DNA of 14,246 nucleotides from NCBI GenBank assembly GCA_049421205.1, contig JBMSMQ010000027.1:1-14246 (forward strand), in the 5' to 3' direction. Below are positions 1 to 6,172 of this stretch, piece after piece (the first letter of the stretch is position 1; each line of letters opens with the position of its first letter). The position numbers and the translations under genes were made by a program. The notes beneath the pieces are model-generated. The model was not told the origin of the DNA, made no database searches, and worked only from the letters and a program-made list of their open reading frames with translations. This stretch comes from JAFMIT01 sp049421205. Lineage in GTDB: Bacteria > Actinomycetota > Actinomycetes > S36-B12 > UBA5976.

Positions 1-443
1 GTGACAACAAGTGCAACATCCGATGATGAGAGTGCTTCGCGAACAAGTGTTCCGTGTGATGGTGGGCAATCAAAAAGTACTAAGTCGTACCCTTGAAGAT
101 AACGAAGTGCGCGAGCAAGTCGTGGTCTGAAATTTCCTGGACGATATGCGTCAAATTGAACAAGTTCTGAAGTTGAAGGAAGTACATCAACTTCACCTGG
201 TTCAATTTCCCATTCACAAATCGTTAACGCTTTTTCAAGCATTTCAATCGAAGGCTCAGCCAAAACATCAGAGACGGTTGCACGTGGACGTCGGGTTGCA
301 AGGATGGATGTCGCATTTCCTTGAGGATCTAAATCCACCACCAATGTCGCAAGTCCGCGCAGGGTTGCAGCTCCAGCAAGACCCAAAGTCACGGACGTCT
401 TTCCAACGCCACCCTTCAGGCCCATCACACTTACTTTCAGCAT
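1..443 (-). CDS. ParA/MinD-family ATPase, N-terminal part (truncated by window edge)
   Basis: Reading the minus strand from the ATG at 443 gives 147 codons that run off the left edge without a stop. Residues 10-17 read KGGVGKTS, the deviant Walker A with its signature lysine (K10) used by ParA/MinD/Soj ATPases. Residues 37-43 read DLDPQGN (Walker A-prime) and 121-128 read LVLFDCPP (Walker B, D125). These three motifs in order make the family secure. Such proteins form ATP-dependent dimers that position DNA, chemoreceptors, carboxysomes or other cargo, and an orphan ParA cannot be assigned a cargo without its partner gene, which would lie to the left. No Shine-Dalgarno is visible: CAGACT sits exactly 6 bases before the ATG, a weak -10 in the leaderless arrangement. 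The gene is divergent from the aldo/keto reductase. The first 443 bases contain no other believable gene. Confidence 0.93.
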   Translation of the reverse strand, partial: MLKVSVMGLKGGVGKTSVTLGLAGAATLRGLATLVVDLDPQGNATSILATRRPRATVSDVLAEPSIEMLEKALTICEWEIEPGEVDVLPSTSELVQFDAYRPGNFRPRLARALRYLQGYDLVLFDCPPSHGTLVREALSSSDVALVV

Positions 444-476
444 AGGTGAAGTCTGCCAGCGAATGGGGTCAAAATT

Positions 477-553
477 CCACCCCGCCCATGCTCTCGACCC
501 CTCGTGAGCGTGCGAGGTAGCCTTGGTGGGCCCAAATCCGCCTTCAGGAGGCC
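477..553 (+). promoter_or_regulatory. GC-rich, possibly folded leader of the aldo/keto reductase gene
   Basis: The gap between parA and the reductase is clearly richer in G and C than the genes around it. Visible pairings are GCCCA (484-488) with TGGGC (527-531), CCTCG (500-504) with CGAGG (513-517) around an 8-base loop, and GCCT (540-543) with AGGC (549-552), which would cover half of the AGGAGG ribosome binding site at 546-551. CCACC (477-481) could alternatively pair with GGTGG (525-529), competing with the first stem. That is compatible with a structured leader, but no known riboswitch class is recognised. A CAAAAT box at 470-475 could be a -10 for this transcript. Confidence 0.3.
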
Positions 554-555
554 AT

Positions 556-1440
556 ATGTTGTTTCAGGATTACCGCCAGATCCCTCATACCGAGTTACCT
601 CGCCTCGGGGTTGGGGCGATGCCCATGGCCTACGAAGGTAAATCTATGCAGGATGCATTTTCTGTCTGGCAGCACTGTTTTGACCTTGGTATTCGCCTCA
701 TCAATACTGCAGATATCTATAGCCCATCACCTGAACACTTTGGATTCAATGAACGCCAGGTTGGTGAAGTGGTACGTGAGAGTGGTAGAGATAAAGCATT
801 TGTCGTGACCAAAAATGGTATTCGCCACGATGGCACTCGCTATATCCGCGATAACTCCCCTGAGTATTTACTCAAAGCTGCAGAACTTTCCAATGAGCGT
901 CTTGGTTTTATGCCAGATGCAATCTTGTTGCATCGGCTTAATCGCGAGCAATCACTTGAAGCGGCCATACATGCGCTTTGCGAAGTGAGAGATCGAGGAT
1001 TTACGAAATACATTGGTGTGAGCAATGTGCACCTCAATGAATTTCAGTTCGCCTTTGATGCAAGTGAAGGTACACTTGCATTCGTTGAAAATGAACGTTC
1101 CCCACGTTTTCGAAAAGACTATGATGTTGTTGAAGCGTGTGAGAAGTACGGCGTTGCATATCTTGCATGGTCGCCTCTAGGTGGAGGCGATGAAGCAAAA
1201 AATCTCGGAAGTCTCTATCCAGAATTTCTAGAGATTGCGAATAAGTATTCAGTGTCAGCGCAACAGGTAGCACTTGCCTGGTTACGACAAACTAATACAA
1301 GCATCATTGCAATTCCAGCGTTTACATCTCTCAGGACATTGAATGATTCATATTCATCACTTGCTCTTACGTTGAGTGACGAAGATATGAAAGTACTCGA
1401 TGCTGCAAAGACTCCAAATGAGTCTGTCTACCCAGACTAG
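556..1440 (+). CDS. Aldo/keto reductase family oxidoreductase
   Basis: A 294-residue NAD(P)H-dependent carbonyl or sugar oxidoreductase of the aldo/keto reductase (TIM barrel) superfamily. The catalytic tetrad is visible: D53 and Y55 in NTADIYS, K86 in VVTKNG and H126 in LLHRLN. Later landmarks are KYIGVSNVHL (151-160), which matches the usual R-x-x-GVSN strand, AWSPLGGG (204-211), and QQVALAWLRQ near the C-terminal cofactor site. Length is normal for the family. I chose the ATG at 556 because AGGAGG lies 4 bases upstream; the in-frame TTG at 523 would add an unconvincing MVGPNPPSGGH. The substrate cannot be read from sequence. The usual Q-x-x-Y-x strand after GVSN is replaced here by FVENERSPRFR. 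It ends 3 bases from the phosphatase gene on the other strand with no terminator between. Confidence 0.93.
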   Translation: MLFQDYRQIPHTELPRLGVGAMPMAYEGKSMQDAFSVWQHCFDLGIRLINTADIYSPSPEHFGFNERQVGEVVRESGRDKAFVVTKNGIRHDGTRYIRDNSPEYLLKAAELSNERLGFMPDAILLHRLNREQSLEAAIHALCEVRDRGFTKYIGVSNVHLNEFQFAFDASEGTLAFVENERSPRFRKDYDVVEACEKYGVAYLAWSPLGGGDEAKNLGSLYPEFLEIANKYSVSAQQVALAWLRQTNTSIIAIPAFTSLRTLNDSYSSLALTLSDEDMKVLDAAKTPNESVYPD

Positions 1441-1443
1441 AGA

Positions 1444-1950
1444 TTATCGCTCACTTGGTGAAAGTGATACTAGGTAATCGACAAAGTGATTATTGAAGAG
1501 TGCAATCGGTGCACGATTGCTCCTAATGAGTTCAATCGCATCTTTTACTGAATAGTCAGCCTTCATCAGGACCATTGCTGTAATGAGTCCTGATCGATTG
1601 AGTCCAGCTTGGCATCGAATCAAAGTTTTGTCGCCGGCTTGCCAGCGTTCATATGCCCAATCAACAATCCTGAAAAGTTTCAACTTATCGACCAAATCAA
1701 TATGTCCATCAGGAAATCCCCAGCGAAGTTCTTCAATACCCCAGGGCATTGGGTGAGCCCATGAAAATAAGGTGACAACCGCCTGGAAATCAATGTCATG
1801 TGAATCCGTAAGTTCTTTTCCTACCTCAATCCAGTCATCATCGGCAGTGCCTCCCATCCACAAACCGGGAACGATTTCAGAATAAAGATTTTCAGGTATG
1901 TCACTTTTTTGGTAATAGGTTGGCGCATATAGGTCAATGTGTTCTCGCAT
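1444..1950 (-). CDS. Dual-specificity/tyrosine phosphatase-like protein
   Basis: A 168-residue soluble protein with a cysteine-phosphatase loop C-x5-R: RCQAGLNRSG at 112-121, so nucleophile C113 and phosphate-binding R119, followed by serine as in classical dual-specificity phosphatases. The fold outline also fits: IVPGLWMGG near residue 26 resembles the opening strand of DSP domains, and D81 or D85 before the loop could be the general acid. The C-terminal helices SVKDAIELIRSNR are typical. Substrates could be phosphoproteins, phosphoinositides or RNA 5' ends; nothing here decides. The ATG at 1950 is preceded by GGGAG 5 bases upstream. A TACACT box at 1972-1977 gives the gene a possible promoter of its own. 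It is last of the minus-strand block, 45 bases after the VIT1-family gene, and meets the reductase tail to tail. Confidence 0.88.
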   Translation of the reverse strand: MREHIDLYAPTYYQKSDIPENLYSEIVPGLWMGGTADDDWIEVGKELTDSHDIDFQAVVTLFSWAHPMPWGIEELRWGFPDGHIDLVDKLKLFRIVDWAYERWQAGDKTLIRCQAGLNRSGLITAMVLMKADYSVKDAIELIRSNRAPIALFNNHFVDYLVSLSPSER

Positions 1951-1971
1951 AGTTCTCCCGTTTCTACGAGA

Positions 1972-1977
1972 AGTGTA
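1972..1977 (-). promoter_or_regulatory. Possible -10 box for the phosphatase gene
   Basis: On the minus strand TACACT lies 21 bases before the phosphatase ATG, with GGGAG between them, the normal layout for a short leader. No convincing -35 is seen 16-19 bases further up, so this is weak. The same hexamer stands before the aminotransferase gene near the right end. Confidence 0.35.
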
Positions 1978-1995
1978 AGTCGCTCACCTGACAGA

Positions 1996-2694
1996 TTATC
2001 CGGCTAGATCAAAAAGTGAACCAACAAGGAAGGTCACGGCCATTGCAACAGTTCCACCAATTAATACACGAAGCATTGGTTTCAACATTCCAGCACCCGC
2101 CGCTTTCGCTGAGAAATATCCAGTGAGCAAAAGTCCAAGTTCACTGACAATTACAACATCAATGAGGTGGTCTCCCGTGATATCGAAAAGTCCAAGAAGT
2201 GGAATTGCTCCTCCGATGGCAAACGCAATTGCTGAAGCCACGCCAGCTTGAACTGGGCGTGCACGATGGTGCTCAAAATATCCAAGTTCATCTCGCATAT
2301 GTGCATCGACTGCACCGTTTGCCATTAATTTAGTTGCGACATCGCGAGCAAGGATTTCATCAAGTCCACGAGATTGATAAATAGAAACAAGTTCTTCATA
2401 TTCAAGTTCTGGCTCTTCTTCGTGTTGCTTTGCTTCTGCTAGTCGATCAACTTCCTGAATATCTGTTTGTGAACTTACCGAGATGTATTCACCAGCTGCC
2501 ATCGACATTGCACCTGCAGCAATACCAGCAATACCAGCAGTTAAAACTGCGGAGGTCGGTGCAGATGCAGCAGCAACGCCGACCATCAATGCTGAAGTGG
2601 AGACAAGTCCATCGTTTGATCCCAAAACTGCTGCTCGTAGCCAACCTGTGCGGTGGGCTTTATGAACCGCGTTTCGACCTGAGAATAAATCCAT
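1996..2694 (-). CDS. VIT1/CCC1-family transporter, probable Fe/Mn exporter
   Basis: A 232-residue integral membrane protein of the VIT1/CCC1 family, which moves Fe2+ and Mn2+ out of the cytosol (into vacuoles in plants and yeast, out of the cell in bacteria). Family signatures are LGSNDGLVSTSALMVGV (24-40), GAMSMAAGEYISVSSQ (61-76) and ARPVQAGVASAIAFAIGGAIPL (145-166). Between helices 2 and 3 is an acidic cytoplasmic region (HEEEPELEYEEL, 91-102), the usual place of the metal-binding domain. About five transmembrane helices are seen. I prefer the ATG at 2694 because MDLFSGRNAVHKAHR resembles family N-termini; an in-frame TTG at 2718 would add MCWCHTFT. CATACT 6 bases before the ATG fits a leaderless start. 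A short palindrome lies upstream (2731-2746). It sits 55 bases after mmsA. Confidence 0.9.
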   Translation of the reverse strand: MDLFSGRNAVHKAHRTGWLRAAVLGSNDGLVSTSALMVGVAAASAPTSAVLTAGIAGIAAGAMSMAAGEYISVSSQTDIQEVDRLAEAKQHEEEPELEYEELVSIYQSRGLDEILARDVATKLMANGAVDAHMRDELGYFEHHRARPVQAGVASAIAFAIGGAIPLLGLFDITGDHLIDVVIVSELGLLLTGYFSAKAAGAGMLKPMLRVLIGGTVAMAVTFLVGSLFDLAG

Positions 2695-2730
2695 AGTGAA
2701 AGTATGACACCAGCACAATGCGAGTTATAT

Positions 2731-2746
2731 GTAAGTTAAACCTTAC
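2731..2746 (-). promoter_or_regulatory. Palindrome in the VIT1-family gene promoter region, possible operator
   Basis: On the minus strand GTAAG-GTTTAA-CTTAC forms a 5-bp inverted repeat 37 bases before the VIT1-family ATG. Directly downstream is TATAAC (5 of 6 to the -10 consensus), so the palindrome would fill the -35/-10 spacer, a classic repressor position. The AGGTTTAACTT core has a loose likeness to DtxR/IdeR iron boxes, which would suit a metal exporter, but the match is poor and the assignment is inference. Confidence 0.35.
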
Positions 2747-2749
2747 TTG

Positions 2750-4249
2750 CTATTTCGTCTGCGGAAAGCCGAGATTCAACCCACCGTGACTTGGATCTAA
2801 CCAACGAGCCGTGACTGCTTTTTCACGAGTGAAGAATCGAACCCCTTCTTGACCGTGAGCTTTCAAGTCACCAAACATTGATGCTTTCCAACCACCAAAT
2901 GAGTAATAGGCAACTGGCACCGGAATTGGGACATTGATACCAATCATTCCTACCTGCACTTCTCGCTGAAAGCGTCGAGCAGCTCCACCATCATTAGTGA
3001 AAATCGCAGTGCCATTGCCGTAACGTCCAGCATTAATAAGCGCTACTCCTTCTTCATATGAATTCACTCTTACAATAGAAAGTACTGGACCGAAGATTTC
3101 GTCTTGATACACCTTGGAATTTGGAGAAACTTTATCTATCAAAGTTGGACCGAGCCAGAATCCATTTGTATCACCATCAATTGTCACGTCGCGTCCATCT
3201 ACGACGACTGATGCGCCATCAGTTATAGCAATATCAATATAACTTGCAACTTTATCTCGGTGCACTTTGGTGATAAGTGGACCCATGTCGCATGAGCGTC
3301 TGCCATCACCTATTTTTAATGTCAGCATTCTGGATTTGATTTTTTCAATCAACGCAGCAGCAACAGGTTCAACTGCAACGACAACAGAAATCGCCATGCA
3401 GCGCTCACCTGCAGAACCAAAACCTGCATTGACTGCTGAATCTGCCACCAGATCAAGATCTGCGTCTGGTAACACCAGCATATGATTCTTGGCTCCACCA
3501 AGTGCTTGCACTCGCTTACCATGTTGAGACGCAGTCTCATACACATATTGCGCAATTGGGGTTGAGCCTACAAACGAAATTGATTGCACATCTGGATGTG
3601 TAAGTAATCCATCTACGGCGGTCTTATCACCGTGCAATACGTTGAAGACCCCGTCTGGCAGACCTGCTTCTTTCAGAATCTTCGCCATCCACATGGCACT
3701 TGATGGATCTTTTTCACTTGGTTTCAAAACCACAGTGTTACCAGCAGCAATGGCGATTGGGAAAAACCACATCGGAACCATTGCAGGGAAGTTGAACGGG
3801 CTGATGATGCCGATGACACCGAGTGGTTCACGAGTTGAGTACACATCAATTGATGTGCTGACATTTGAAGAGAAATCCCCTTTAAGAAGATGTGGCATGC
3901 CGCAGGCAAACTCAACAATCTCGAGTCCTCGGGTTACTTCGCCAAGTGCATCGGAGAGTACTTTGCCGTGCTCCTCTGTGATGATGGCGGCTAACTCTTC
4001 TTTTCTAGCGTTGAGAAGTTCACGGAAAGCAAAAATTACTTGTTGCCGTTTCGAGAGGGAAGTCTCTGACCATGATTCAAATGCAGTCTTTGCACTTCGA
4101 ATAACTTTTTCTATGTCTTCCTGATTCGCGCTAACAACATTCTTGGTCTGAATTCCACGTGCTGGGTCAAAAACAGGAAGTACTTGGGTTGAAGTGGATG
4201 CCTGCTCGGCACCGTTATACCAATGGCTGATGAGTGGAGGTGTAGTCAC
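2750..4249 (-). CDS. mmsA: Methylmalonate-semialdehyde dehydrogenase (CoA-acylating)
   Basis: A 499-residue CoA-acylating aldehyde dehydrogenase converting methylmalonate semialdehyde, CoA and NAD+ to propionyl-CoA, CO2 and NADH, and malonate semialdehyde to acetyl-CoA; it serves valine, thymine and myo-inositol breakdown in the cytoplasm. The nucleophile is C284 in AGERCMA and the oxyanion asparagine is N153 in SPFNFP. The glutamate used by hydrolytic aldehyde dehydrogenases is replaced in LGGAKNHM (N255), the hallmark of the MmsA/IolA group. FVGSTPIA (226-233), EIFGPV and FGGWKAS complete the pattern, and the length is standard. The start is GTG at 4249; there is no Shine-Dalgarno, but a good promoter ends 6 bases upstream. 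It lies 21 bases after the lipoprotein gene, so it can be read from pta-ackA as well as from its own promoter. Confidence 0.95.
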   Translation of the reverse strand: MTTPPLISHWYNGAEQASTSTQVLPVFDPARGIQTKNVVSANQEDIEKVIRSAKTAFESWSETSLSKRQQVIFAFRELLNARKEELAAIITEEHGKVLSDALGEVTRGLEIVEFACGMPHLLKGDFSSNVSTSIDVYSTREPLGVIGIISPFNFPAMVPMWFFPIAIAAGNTVVLKPSEKDPSSAMWMAKILKEAGLPDGVFNVLHGDKTAVDGLLTHPDVQSISFVGSTPIAQYVYETASQHGKRVQALGGAKNHMLVLPDADLDLVADSAVNAGFGSAGERCMAISVVVAVEPVAAALIEKIKSRMLTLKIGDGRRSCDMGPLITKVHRDKVASYIDIAITDGASVVVDGRDVTIDGDTNGFWLGPTLIDKVSPNSKVYQDEIFGPVLSIVRVNSYEEGVALINAGRYGNGTAIFTNDGGAARRFQREVQVGMIGINVPIPVPVAYYSFGGWKASMFGDLKAHGQEGVRFFTREKAVTARWLDPSHGGLNLGFPQTK

Positions 4250-4255
4250 ACCGCC

Positions 4256-4285
4256 ACTCTAGCCAAGCAGTTATTCGACTGTGAA
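4256..4285 (-). promoter_or_regulatory. mmsA promoter for a leaderless transcript
   Basis: On the minus strand TTCACA (-35, 5 of 6 to consensus) is followed by 18 bases, TAGAGT (-10) and exactly 6 bases before the GTG start of mmsA. Initiation would fall on or next to the start codon, explaining the missing ribosome binding site. The -35 lies inside the last codons of the upstream lipoprotein gene. This is the best promoter in the window. Confidence 0.6.
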
Positions 4286-5107
4286 GGACTTGGTGTCACG
4301 AGCCACCAAGGAGCCATCCTTCATCGAATATTCCATCACCCGGATTTCATAGTCACCAGGTTCACTAATGCTCACTTCAAACTCAAAAGGAGATCGCTTA
4401 GGGCAGGCTTCTAGTGCAATTGTTGAACCACTTTCGATGAGTGTTCCATCAGCACTAAAGAGCTTCCAGGCAACATTCGCTTCGAATGTGCAGGCCTCAC
4501 CAGTGAAGGTGACAGGGCTCGTCAACGTGGCACCTTCATACTCTGAATCCAATTGCACATTGCTTAATGACTCGAATGCTTCAGACAGTGAAAGTGGTGT
4601 GGTCAAATCAACATGACCTGCAAAACTCTCAACTGGCTCTCCATTCACAAGGAATTCGAACTCTTGTCCGTCATAGGCTTCCGAATTAGCAGCAAATGTC
4701 CACATCAGTTGTTCAATCGCGCGCATTTCTGCTTCTGCACCGACATTGAGATTTGGTGTGGCAATGTCGAGAGTAATGAGTTGATTGGTGATTGCATACG
4801 ACAACAAATCACTCTTGCCCCAAAGATTGGTGTAGTCATCATCAATTGGCGAGAGTCGTCCTTGAAGTAGTGCATCAACTGCTGCAAGACCTTCATCTGC
4901 TGCTAACGAATCCCCGTACGTGTCATCTGGTGTAATACTTCGTGATTCGGTGAAGAGCCGAAATCCAACTGGCGTATCAGCTACGAAATAGGCAACAACT
5001 TCAAGTTGAAGAGGTGCACTCGTGGATGGACTTGGAGATGTTGTTGGTTCTGCACTTGGTGAGCAGGCTACTAACAACAATGCCGCCATCACGATGAATT
5101 TCTTCAT
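4271..5107 (-). CDS. Secreted lipoprotein with GerMN-like and Gmad2-like domains
   Basis: A 278-residue lipoprotein. MKKFIVMAALLLVAC is a short signal peptide ending in a lipobox (LVAC, lipidated C15), followed by a Ser/Thr/Pro linker (16-33). Residues about 35-170 look like a GerMN domain: QLEVVAYFVADTP, AVDALLQG, then ITLDI and AIEQLMWTF. Residues about 185-278 look like the Gmad2 immunoglobulin-like domain, with C206 and C235 possibly in a disulfide. GerMN occurs in spore-germination proteins but also in envelope lipoproteins of non-sporulating actinobacteria such as LpqB; no sporulation is implied. The ATG at 5107 overlaps the ackA stop as ATGA, and GGAAAG precedes it, so it is probably translationally coupled to ackA. 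An in-frame start 7 codons earlier would bury the signal peptide. Domain names rest on motif resemblance; the exact role is unknown. Confidence 0.82.
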   Translation of the reverse strand: MKKFIVMAALLLVACSPSAEPTTSPSPSTSAPLQLEVVAYFVADTPVGFRLFTESRSITPDDTYGDSLAADEGLAAVDALLQGRLSPIDDDYTNLWGKSDLLSYAITNQLITLDIATPNLNVGAEAEMRAIEQLMWTFAANSEAYDGQEFEFLVNGEPVESFAGHVDLTTPLSLSEAFESLSNVQLDSEYEGATLTSPVTFTGEACTFEANVAWKLFSADGTLIESGSTIALEACPKRSPFEFEVSISEPGDYEIRVMEYSMKDGSLVARDTKSFTVE

Positions 5108-6171
5108 TTCTTTCCTATCTTCCAGCACTCTCGTGCTATTGCTAATTCTTCATTTGTTGGAATAACAAGAATTTTGATTGTTGTTCCTACCCCCAAATGT
5201 CGAAGTCGAGATTCGATCTCTAATCGAAGAGAATCATCATTCTCCCCAATGCCTCCGGTGAAAACAATTGCCTCAACATCTGGCACGAGTGCTAGGTAAG
5301 CTCCGATATAGTGAATGACTCTCTTGATATACATTTCGCGAGCAAGTCGTGCGCTCTCATCAGTTAGCGAATTCTGGATAATTTTCCGCATATCGCCAGT
5401 TCCAGCGATTGCTTTCAATCCACTCTCGGAATGTAGTAAGTGATCAAGTTCATCAACCTCGAAATCATCCCTAAGTAAGTGAAGCAGAATTCCAGGATCG
5501 ATATCCCCACTGCGCGTCGCCATCATCAATCCAGCTAATGGCGTGAAACCCATAGAAGTGTCAACGCTCTCACCCTTCTGAATAGCAGAAATGGATGAAC
5601 CTGCTCCCAAATGACATGTGATGATGTTGAGTTGTTTTGCATTCTTCTGAAGTTGTTCTGCCGCAATTTCAGTCACATATTGATGGCTCATTCCATGAAA
5701 TCCGTATTTTCGAATCCCATACTTTTCACGAAGTTGTCTAGGAAGCGGATAGGTATATGTTTCTTTTTTCATAGTTGTGTGAAATGCAGTATCAAAAACG
5801 GCAACGCGTATGGCATTAGGGAAAGTGTGAGAACTGGCTTTCAAAACTTCTATAACTGGTGGGATATGTAATGGAGCAAGTGTGGATAAATCCGCAATGT
5901 CATTCATTGCATCATCAGAAATTACAATGCTGTGAGAAAACTTTTCGCCGCCATGGACGATGCGATAACCAACGTAGTCGAATTCATCAAAATTAATTTT
6001 CTCCTGAATGAGAGCCGTCTTTACATCTTCAAAAGCATCAAAATGAAACCCGTAGCGACGTTCATAGTCCAACGGCTTCTCAATTGTTCCTCGTTGAAGT
6101 GATCTTTCACCTTTGAACACCTGAAATTTCAAAGTAGACGATCCGGCATTCAATACCAATGTGAGTGACAT
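5104..6171 (-). CDS. ackA: Acetate kinase
   Basis: A 355-residue acetate kinase (acetyl phosphate + ADP to acetate + ATP, reversible). Family signatures appear in order: NAGSSTLKF (8-16), GYRIVHGG with substrate-site R70, FDTAFH with D127, GFHGMSH (157-163), CHLGAGSS (186-193), DTSMGFTPLAG (204-214), ATRSGDIDP with R220, and FTGGIGEN near the C-terminus. It is about 40 residues shorter than the common ~400-residue form, mainly in the N-terminal half, with no motif lost, so it should be active. It starts 1 base after the pta stop and overlaps the next gene by 4 bases, so pta, ackA and the lipoprotein gene form one operon. Together with Pta it makes ATP from acetyl-CoA or activates acetate. Confidence 0.97.
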   Translation of the reverse strand: MSLTLVLNAGSSTLKFQVFKGERSLQRGTIEKPLDYERRYGFHFDAFEDVKTALIQEKINFDEFDYVGYRIVHGGEKFSHSIVISDDAMNDIADLSTLAPLHIPPVIEVLKASSHTFPNAIRVAVFDTAFHTTMKKETYTYPLPRQLREKYGIRKYGFHGMSHQYVTEIAAEQLQKNAKQLNIITCHLGAGSSISAIQKGESVDTSMGFTPLAGLMMATRSGDIDPGILLHLLRDDFEVDELDHLLHSESGLKAIAGTGDMRKIIQNSLTDESARLAREMYIKRVIHYIGAYLALVPDVEAIVFTGGIGENDDSLRLEIESRLRHLGVGTTIKILVIPTNEELAIARECWKIGKK

Positions 6172-6172
6172 T

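Noticed and set aside
146..445. A 99-codon plus-strand open frame over the left end
   Set aside because: It is the antisense shadow of the ParA-type gene, whose Walker motifs on the minus strand are unmistakable; the plus-strand protein has no family likeness.
525..553. tRNA-like T-arm (GGTGG, eight-base loop, CCGCC)
   Set aside because: The loop is 8 bases, lacks TTC, no acceptor partner or anticodon arm is found, and it lies over the ribosome binding site.
523..555. TTG start for the aldo/keto reductase 11 codons upstream
   Set aside because: The added residues have no likeness to the family, and AGGAGG stands just before the ATG at 556.
2695..2718. Upstream TTG start for the VIT1-family gene
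   Set aside because: The extra MCWCHTFT does not resemble family N-termini; the ATG at 2694 also has a leaderless-type box. It stays a minor alternative because TATAAC lies 5 bases before the TTG.
3642..4124. A 160-codon plus-strand open frame
   Set aside because: Antisense shadow of mmsA, whose catalytic motifs fill the same bases on the minus strand.
4271..5107. Sporulation or germination role for the lipoprotein
   Set aside because: GerMN-type domains are widespread in non-sporulating actinobacteria, and no spore gene is nearby.
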